Positions 1 through 3,992 of a stretch of DNA of 9,597 nt are shown piece after piece. Each line of letters opens with the position of its first letter. Position 1 is the stretch's first letter. The DNA lies in contig JAKLHH010000204.1 of assembly GCA_022710245.1 (NCBI GenBank), positions 1 through 9,597 on the forward strand, read 5' to 3'. This DNA comes from Myxococcota bacterium. Lineage in GTDB: Bacteria; Myxococcota; Polyangia; GCA-2747355; JAKLHH01. Position numbers and translations under genes: made by a program. The notes under the pieces were generated by a model. It worked only from the letters and a program-made list of their open reading frames with translations, did no database searches and was not told the DNA's origin.

Positions 1-581
1 GCTGTCATCAGGTGGGTCAAGCCCAGCTTGGGGTCATGCTCGGTGTAGTAGAGGCGCAGACCATCAGGCGTGGGGAACGGATCCCACTCGTTGTAGTTCG
101 CGGTGCTGAGCTCGCTGATCGGCTTGAGCTGCGCCTTCGTGAAGGCGCTGCCGGCGCTCCTCGTCGCCCAGAACAGATCCGATGGCTCGTAGCCTGTCGC
201 AGCTGGGTACCCCACGCCCGCGGCGATGAAGGCGGTGAGGCCATCACGGGTGACGGCGAAGCTGGACAGCCCCGGGGCTTCGAGGTCGATCGGCTCCACG
301 TTCTCCGGGAAGTCCTCCCCGAGGGATGCACGGGTGGCACGGTAGCCGCGCATCAACCCGTCGGACCGGGTCGAGGAGAAGTAGAGCGTGAGGCGGTCGG
401 CAGAAAGGAACGGCTCGAGGTCTCGCCTGTCCGACCTGATCTTCAGCGACCTCGGCTCCGTGAGGGTGAAGGCGGCCGGGTCCTCCCAGCGGCACACTCC
501 AGGGAAGGTGAACTGGTCCCAGCTCTTGGTACACGAGGGGAGCAGCAAGACCAGGATGAAGACTCGCACCACGAGGCCCAT
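1..581 (-). CDS. PD40/TolB-like beta-propeller lipoprotein (N-terminal part)
   Basis: This minus-strand reading frame is open from an ATG at 579-581 to the left edge, giving 193 codons with no stop, so the C-terminus lies outside the window. The N-terminus is a lipoprotein signal: a hydrophobic stretch (residues 3-14) ending in the lipobox L14-P-S-C17. Three spaced segments have the PD40/WD40-like pattern found in TolB-type propellers. They are DLEPFLSADRLTLYFSS (about 54-70), SSFAVTRDGLTAFIAA (about 112-127) and EWDPFPTPDGLRLYYTE (about 169-185). The spacing of about 55 residues fits propeller blades. The expected location is the periplasmic side of a membrane or the cell surface; ligand and partners cannot be read. 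A purine-rich GGCAGGG lies just upstream of the ATG as a weak ribosome site. No longer in-frame start is needed, because the signal peptide begins here. The codons are less GC3-biased than those of genes right of 1650. Confidence 0.85.
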   Translation of the reverse strand, partial: MGLVVRVFILVLLLPSCTKSWDQFTFPGVCRWEDPAAFTLTEPRSLKIRSDRRDLEPFLSADRLTLYFSSTRSDGLMRGYRATRASLGEDFPENVEPIDLEAPGLSSFAVTRDGLTAFIAAGVGYPAATGYEPSDLFWATRSAGSAFTKAQLKPISELSTANYNEWDPFPTPDGLRLYYTEHDPKLGLTHLMT

Positions 582-741
582 CGTACCCTGCCTCGCGAGT
601 GGGTCAACAGGACATGTCGGGGCTCCCTCTGACATGCACGCTCGTCTTCGAGTCGGCGAACCGTGGCGCCCCGCCCACCTGCGCACCCGCCAGACGAGGT
701 GGCCGCTTCGCGAGACGCGTGTCGTCTGGCGTCCATTCGCA

Positions 742-828
742 GTCGCGATCGGTCGACTCTGCTGGGCGGCGCGCCCCGAGCCTGCCGCCTGACAGGCAAG
801 AGCTGATGGCGTCGCGAGCGGTCGACTC
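742..828. repeat. 18-bp direct repeat pair flanking a small palindrome
   Basis: GTCGCGATCGGTCGACTC at 742-759 recurs as GTCGCGAGCGGTCGACTC at 811-828, with one mismatch in 18 and a start-to-start distance of 69 bp. Each copy contains the palindrome GTCGAC. Between them GCCTGACAGGC (787-797) is a perfect inverted repeat about a central A. Paired sites in a divergent intergenic region suggest regulator binding, but function is inference; chance similarity is possible in GC-rich DNA. Confidence 0.5.
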
Positions 829-994
829 CGTGCTCGATCCGCACAGCGGGTGAGCTCGGTCGCCTGGCGGAGGCGCGAGGCGGCATGGCGGTTGCTGCTG
901 ATGGGGGGCAGCCGCCGGGCTCGGAGTGAGACACGCACAACGGCCAACAGGAAGAGGTCAAGACAGATCCGAACCGGCCAGCGCTCAAGAAGAG

Positions 995-999
995 AGGAG
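995..999 (+). promoter_or_regulatory. Ribosome binding site deciding the start at 1007
   Basis: AGGAG lies seven bases before the ATG at 1007-1009. It favours this start over an in-frame upstream ATG at 926, whose extra 27 residues are polar and arginine-rich and would bury the lipoprotein signal peptide. Confidence 0.75.
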
Positions 1000-1006
1000 A
1001 ACGTCG

Positions 1007-1558
1007 ATGTTGAGGAACCTTGTTCTCGTGTCCGCCGTCGGGACCATGCTGCTGGCCGCCTGCGGTGATTCCGAAGGAGTCGGCACCGAGGAGCCTGGCA
1101 CCGAGGAGGCCGGCACCGACGAGGCCGGCAGCGAGGAGACGGATCGTGAGACGTTTGGCGCCGGCAACCTGCTGCGCTTCAGGAACCAGGCCACCGGGCG
1201 CTTCATCACCTCGGACCAGTCCTTCGTCCGACCCGCGGGGTGGGTCAATTCACCCTACCAGAAGTACTACTCTTACGGCACGTACGGCATTGCCAGCGCG
1301 GGGAACAAGCTATGCTGGACACGTTACAACGGTAGCTACGTGATCCAGAACTACTGCAACACGAACGCCGCTTGCAGCTGGGTCTTCACGTGTCAGCCGG
1401 GGGATCAACCCTACTGTGACCTTCACAACTATGATCACTACGCCTACGCCAAGGTCGGCAAGACCTGCATGGAGGACACCGGCGAGGGCATCGTCAGGAT
1501 GCGCACCTGCAATGGATCATCGGGACAGCGGTGGAGGAGAGAGTACGTGAGCTACTGA
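1007..1558 (+). CDS. Lipoprotein with ricin-B-like (beta-trefoil) lectin region
   Basis: This is a 183-residue predicted lipoprotein. Residues 1-19 form a signal peptide with lipobox L-L-A-A-C19. Residues 26-45 are four acidic pentapeptide repeats (GTEEP, GTEEA, GTDEA, GSEET), a flexible tether from the lipid anchor. The rest (about 52-183) is rich in aromatic residues and glycine, with seven further cysteines, and begins LLRFRNQATGRFITSD. It ends in CNGSSGQRWRR, which matches the Q-x-W motif of ricin-type lectin or CBM13 folds, so sugar binding at the cell surface is the likely role. Only one clear QxW is visible, and the sequence is short for a full three-lobed trefoil; the ligand is unknown. 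The ATG was chosen for its AGGAG site and signal peptide. Codon use is more relaxed and AT-richer than in genes right of 1650, hinting at a lineage-specific or acquired gene. Confidence 0.85.
   Translation: MLRNLVLVSAVGTMLLAACGDSEGVGTEEPGTEEAGTDEAGSEETDRETFGAGNLLRFRNQATGRFITSDQSFVRPAGWVNSPYQKYYSYGTYGIASAGNKLCWTRYNGSYVIQNYCNTNAACSWVFTCQPGDQPYCDLHNYDHYAYAKVGKTCMEDTGEGIVRMRTCNGSSGQRWRREYVSY
1082..1141 (+). repeat. Four 15-bp coding repeats (acidic linker)
   Basis: Four consecutive 15-bp units begin at 1082, 1097, 1112 and 1127 and encode GTEEP, GTEEA, GTDEA and GSEET. They form the linker directly after the lipidated cysteine. Copy number of such in-frame repeats can change by slippage without breaking the frame. 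Confidence 0.85.
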
Positions 1559-1617
1559 CGGGCTCACCGCGCCAGGCTGGCGAGTCACGGCGCCGGGGCT
1601 GCTGCGAGGTCACCGAA

Positions 1618-1647
1618 GGCGAGCGCGCCGCAGTCGGTCAGCTCGCC
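1618..1647 (-). terminator. Possible hairpin terminator of the 1652-3310 gene
   Basis: GGCGAGC (1618-1624) and GCTCGCC (1641-1647) are perfect 7-bp inverted arms around a 16-base loop. They lie five bases past the stop of the minus-strand gene. On that strand the hairpin is followed by only two T residues, so a classical U-tract is missing. A second small dyad, CGCCAG-G-CTGGCG (1570-1582), lies near the end of the convergent plus-strand gene. The 93-bp convergent gap (1559-1651) holds nothing else I can see. Confidence 0.35.
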
Positions 1648-1651
1648 CTCC

Positions 1652-3310
1652 TCAGCGGTCCTGGCCATGGTCTCGTCGGTGCGCTCGACGAACCCGCGCG
1701 CCGCACCAGCCGAGGAGGAGCAGCGCGGCCGGGAGCAGCGCCGCGCCGTCGCCGGGTAGCGCACAGAGGAAGCCGCCGCGGTCGGGCAGCAGGCCGTTGC
1801 CGAGCGCGCGCACGTTGACCGTCACCGTCTGCACGACCGGGCCTCCCTGGCCCCGCGCCGTGAGCAGGTAGCTCGTGGTCTGCAGCGGGCTCACCTCGAG
1901 GCTGGCGACGGGCGCCGCGCGGCCGCCGTCGAGGTCGAGCGTGGTGGCGTTCTTCACCCGCCAGCTCAGCGTCACGCTCTGCCCCTGCTCGATCGACTCG
2001 GCGCTGGCGGTGAAGCTCTCGATGGTGACCGGCTGCGGGGTGGCGTTCACGGTGACGACCACCTCGGCGCTGCCGGTCTCGCTGCTCTGGGTGCTCTTCG
2101 CCACCAGCTTGTAGGTGGTCGTCTGCTGCGGCTTGACCGCCTGGGTGCCGGCGAGCGCCACGGCCGCGCCGTCGAGCTCGGCGCTCTCCGCCTCCTGCGT
2201 GGTCCAGGTGAGGGTCACCTCCTCGCCGGGCGCGACGGTGTAGCTGCTCGGGTAGAACTCCTGCACCCAGGGGCGCGGCGGCGGCGGCGGGGTGGGCGTC
2301 CCCACCCAGACCGTCGGCCAGCCGTTGAAGCCGCCCGTCGCCAGCGCCTGCTCCGGGCCGGCGGTCCTCGTCTTCGCGTCGAGCGAGTGGATGTAGACGT
2401 CGTAGGGGCCGGCGTTGTGATCCTGGTCGAGCCCGTGCGCCGCCAGGACCCAGCGCTCGTCGCTCGCGATGCCCGGGTGGTAGACCTTGTCCTCGGCCGA
2501 GTGGGCGGCGATCAGGAGCTGGTCCTCCTTGCGCCCCGCCACCGACGGCGCGTCGCCCCAGCGGATCCCCTGCTCGGCGCCGGCGATCAGGCCCCAGCCG
2601 CCGCCCGGCGCGACGATCCCCATGCAGCCGATCGAGCCGGCGCGCGCGAGCAGGTTCCAGGTCGGCGGCTGCACCAGGTAGGCGCCGACCCCGTTCACCG
2701 TCGGCGTGCCGCGGGTACGCGCGGAGAACCAGCTCCCGTCCGGCGCGACGAAGCACTCGCCGATCTCGTCGAGGTCCGGGAAGGCGCTCTGGGTGGAGAA
2801 GAAGGTGCTCTTGCTGAGGACCTTGCCGTGCGCGTCGAGGGTGACGCGGATGATGCGGCTGTGCTTGCCGTTCCCGTCGGACTCGACCTGGTTGTAGTAG
2901 AGGACGTCCTTGCCACCCCAGCTCGGCCAGTAGCCGCTGTCGTCGATCTTGATCTCGGTGCGCCCCTGCTGGGCGCCGTGGATGGAGACCAGGTAGACCT
3001 TCCACAGGTGGAAGGCGTGGTAGTCGGAGCCGCCGGTCAGCTTGGCCTTGGCGTAGGCCACCCAGGCCCCGTCGGGGCTCACCTGGCACTCGACGTCCTC
3101 GCCGCTGGTGAGCGCCTTGAGATCGGTCTTCCCGGGCAGCGTCAGGCGGTAGATCTTGCGGCTCGCGGGATCCTTGGAGGTCCCCTTGGACCAGACCAGG
3201 TAGCCGGTCGGGAGCTCGGCGCGGGCCGGGGCGGCGAGCGCGAGCGCGCCGAGGCCGAGGCCGAGGAGGAGCGAGAGGGCGACGGGGGGCGACGCTGACG
3301 GCCTGCGCAT
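1652..3310 (-). CDS. Secreted propeller protein with two Ig-like domains and MYXO-CTERM-like tail
   Basis: This is a 552-residue exported protein. Residues 1-31 are a Sec signal peptide with likely cleavage after A-R-A31. Residues about 33-338 carry PD40/TolB-like propeller segments, for example CQVSPDGAWVAYAKAK, PSWGGKDVLYYNQ and ECFVAPDGSWFSART. A proline-rich linker (TPTPPPPPRPW) leads to two similar Ig-like beta-sandwich domains at about 349-426 and 427-500. Both carry the pattern G-E/Q-x-V-T-L-T/S-W and a later Q-T-T-T/S-Y strand. The C-terminus resembles a MYXO-CTERM-type sorting signal: Gly-Gly and Cys516, a hydrophobic span (about 521-536), then an arginine-rich end. The protein is therefore probably processed and anchored at the outer surface. 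The ATG at 3308-3310 starts a clear signal peptide, though no strong ribosome site precedes it. It is divergent from the small secreted gene at 3370, so the two may share a control region. Its ligand or enzymatic role, if any, is unknown. Confidence 0.88.
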   Translation of the reverse strand: MRRPSASPPVALSLLLGLGLGALALAAPARAELPTGYLVWSKGTSKDPASRKIYRLTLPGKTDLKALTSGEDVECQVSPDGAWVAYAKAKLTGGSDYHAFHLWKVYLVSIHGAQQGRTEIKIDDSGYWPSWGGKDVLYYNQVESDGNGKHSRIIRVTLDAHGKVLSKSTFFSTQSAFPDLDEIGECFVAPDGSWFSARTRGTPTVNGVGAYLVQPPTWNLLARAGSIGCMGIVAPGGGWGLIAGAEQGIRWGDAPSVAGRKEDQLLIAAHSAEDKVYHPGIASDERWVLAAHGLDQDHNAGPYDVYIHSLDAKTRTAGPEQALATGGFNGWPTVWVGTPTPPPPPRPWVQEFYPSSYTVAPGEEVTLTWTTQEAESAELDGAAVALAGTQAVKPQQTTTYKLVAKSTQSSETGSAEVVVTVNATPQPVTIESFTASAESIEQGQSVTLSWRVKNATTLDLDGGRAAPVASLEVSPLQTTSYLLTARGQGGPVVQTVTVNVRALGNGLLPDRGGFLCALPGDGAALLPAALLLLGWCGARVRRAHRRDHGQDR

Positions 3311-3320
3311 CGGCGCGAGT

Positions 3321-3350
3321 CTATCAAGCGCGCCGCGGCTTCGCTATACT
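3321..3350 (+). promoter_or_regulatory. Likely sigma-70-type promoter for the 3370 gene
   Basis: TATACT (3345-3350) is a good -10 match in otherwise GC-rich DNA, lying 19 bases before the ATG. CTATCA at 3321-3326 is a weak -35 with an 18-base spacer. Transcription would begin near 3357, leaving a short leader of about 13 bases that includes the GGAG ribosome site (3360-3363). The site lies in the 59-bp divergent gap, so it may interact with transcription of the minus-strand gene. Confidence 0.5.
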
Positions 3351-3369
3351 GCGCCGGACGGAGACGAAC

Positions 3370-3819
3370 ATGTTCAGGATCAGATCCCTCTCGCTCGCCG
3401 CGCTCCTCCTCGCCGCGCCCGCGCTCGCCGCCCCGCCGGCGCCTGCCCCGGCGAAGCAGACCGCGCCGCTGACGGTGACCGCCCGCCTGGTGAAGATCCC
3501 CGGCAAGCTCCCGCCCGACGAGCTCTACGACTACGCCTTCGTGATGAAGTACCAGGTCGTGGGAGGCAAGCTCGACAAGCAGGTGCTCCTCGTCGCCCAC
3601 TACAAGCCGCTCCGCCCCCGCGCCAAGATCGACGACAAGATGAAGAAGGTCGTCAGCGGCGACGTGAAGAGCTTCAAGGAGGGCGACCTGCACCAGCTCG
3701 TCCTCACCCCCGAGCTGCGCAAGCACTGGAAGGGCGCCGTGGTCGACGAGCTCTTCGCCACCGACCGCAAGAGCCAGCGTTACTTCTGTCTGCGCGCCGA
3801 CCTGGCGAAGGCCAGGTAG
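3370..3819 (+). CDS. Small secreted protein of unknown function
   Basis: This is a 149-residue predicted periplasmic or secreted protein. The signal peptide spans residues 1-20, ending A-L-A20, and is followed by an Ala/Pro-rich segment to about residue 29. The mature part (about 33-149) looks like one compact beta-rich domain with several lysines. Recognisable stretches are VTARLVKIPGKLPPDELYDY, FVMKYQVVGG, VAHYKPL and LHQLVLTPEL. I have the impression of a small conserved bacterial family with this pattern (a GHYNP/AHYKP-like core), but I cannot name it and give no function. GGAG lies six bases before the ATG, and a good -10 box stands just upstream. It is divergent from a secreted propeller gene. 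A 9-bp tandem array begins at the base after its TAG stop. Confidence 0.85.
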   Translation: MFRIRSLSLAALLLAAPALAAPPAPAPAKQTAPLTVTARLVKIPGKLPPDELYDYAFVMKYQVVGGKLDKQVLLVAHYKPLRPRAKIDDKMKKVVSGDVKSFKEGDLHQLVLTPELRKHWKGAVVDELFATDRKSQRYFCLRADLAKAR

Positions 3820-3864
3820 CTCCTCCCGCTCCTCCCGCTCCTCCCGCTCCTCCCGCTCCTTCCG
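3820..3864. repeat. 9-bp tandem array A, unit CTCCTCCCG
   Basis: Five head-to-tail 9-bp units run from 3820 to 3864. Four are perfect CTCCTCCCG and the last is CTCCTTCCG. The array starts on the base right after the TAG of the small secreted gene. Rotated, the unit is CGCTCCTCC, which shares the six-base core CGCTCC with the second array at 6422-6463. The plus-strand RNA would carry repeated CCUCC, which resembles the 16S anti-Shine-Dalgarno core. The opposite strand carries repeated GGAGG. Confidence 0.95.
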
Positions 3865-3870
3865 TTTCCA

Positions 3871-3884
3871 GAGCACCGCTGCTC
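3871..3884 (+). terminator. Small hairpin after the array, weak terminator candidate
   Basis: GAGCA (3871-3875) and TGCTC (3880-3884) form a 5-bp stem with a four-base loop, 51 bases past the stop of the small secreted gene. There is no T-run after it. Rho-dependent termination or read-through into the next gene is equally possible. Confidence 0.2.
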
Positions 3885-3907
3885 CGCTTCCTCGAAGAGC
3901 TGCACCG

Positions 3908-3929
3908 AACTGGTAGCGAAGTGCCAGTT
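3908..3929 (+). promoter_or_regulatory. Hairpin/dyad upstream of the MshEN-Hsp70 gene
   Basis: AACTGGTA (3908-3915) can pair with TGCCAGTT (3922-3929), giving eight pairs including one G-U around the loop GCGAAG. It lies 63 bases before the ATG at 3993, in one of the few less GC-rich patches. The segment GTGCTATTGCG just downstream could hold a weak -10 (TATTGC, 3938-3943). The dyad could be an operator, or a leader or terminator hairpin for the upstream gene; no T-run follows. Confidence 0.35.
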
Positions 3930-3992
3930 GGCTGTGCTATTGCGAGAGGTGGTGGCGCGCGCAGGACCTGCCGCGACGGTTGGGGTGACGAG

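Larger units (their letters stand above)
582..1006. other. 425-bp divergent intergenic region, no convincing gene
   Basis: This gap separates two divergent lipoprotein genes. Short open frames cross it on both strands, but their translations are arginine- and serine-rich, show no domain, and look like chance frames in GC-rich DNA. It contains an 18-bp near-perfect direct repeat (742-759 and 811-828) with an 11-bp palindrome between the copies (787-797). GACATG also occurs twice, 20 bp apart (611-616 and 631-636). No good -35/-10 pair stood out for the rightward gene. It may hold regulatory sites for both genes. Confidence 0.6.

Noticed and set aside
580..607. TTGACC-16 bp-TACGAT promoter-like pair before the left-edge lipoprotein (minus strand)
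   Set aside because: The -10 half overlaps the ATG, so transcription would begin inside the signal peptide coding sequence, incompatible with the supported start.
12..632. Plus-strand open frame opposite the left-edge lipoprotein
   Set aside because: The opposite strand has a lipobox and repeated PD40 motifs; this frame shows nothing recognisable and is a shadow.
1638..3089. Long minus-strand open frame overlapping the propeller/Ig gene
   Set aside because: It lies in another frame of the same strand and its product is arginine-, glycine- and alanine-rich low-complexity sequence. The 1652-3310 frame has a signal peptide, domains and a C-terminal signal.
3820..3864. Array A as a CRISPR array or insertion-sequence end
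   Set aside because: The units are 9 bp without spacers, and no cas gene, transposase or target-site duplication is present.
3921..3992. In-frame upstream GTG start for the MshEN-Hsp70 gene
   Set aside because: The extra 24 residues are Gly/Arg/Cys-rich and overlap the dyad. MshEN domains normally begin close to the N-terminus, as they do from the ATG at 3993.
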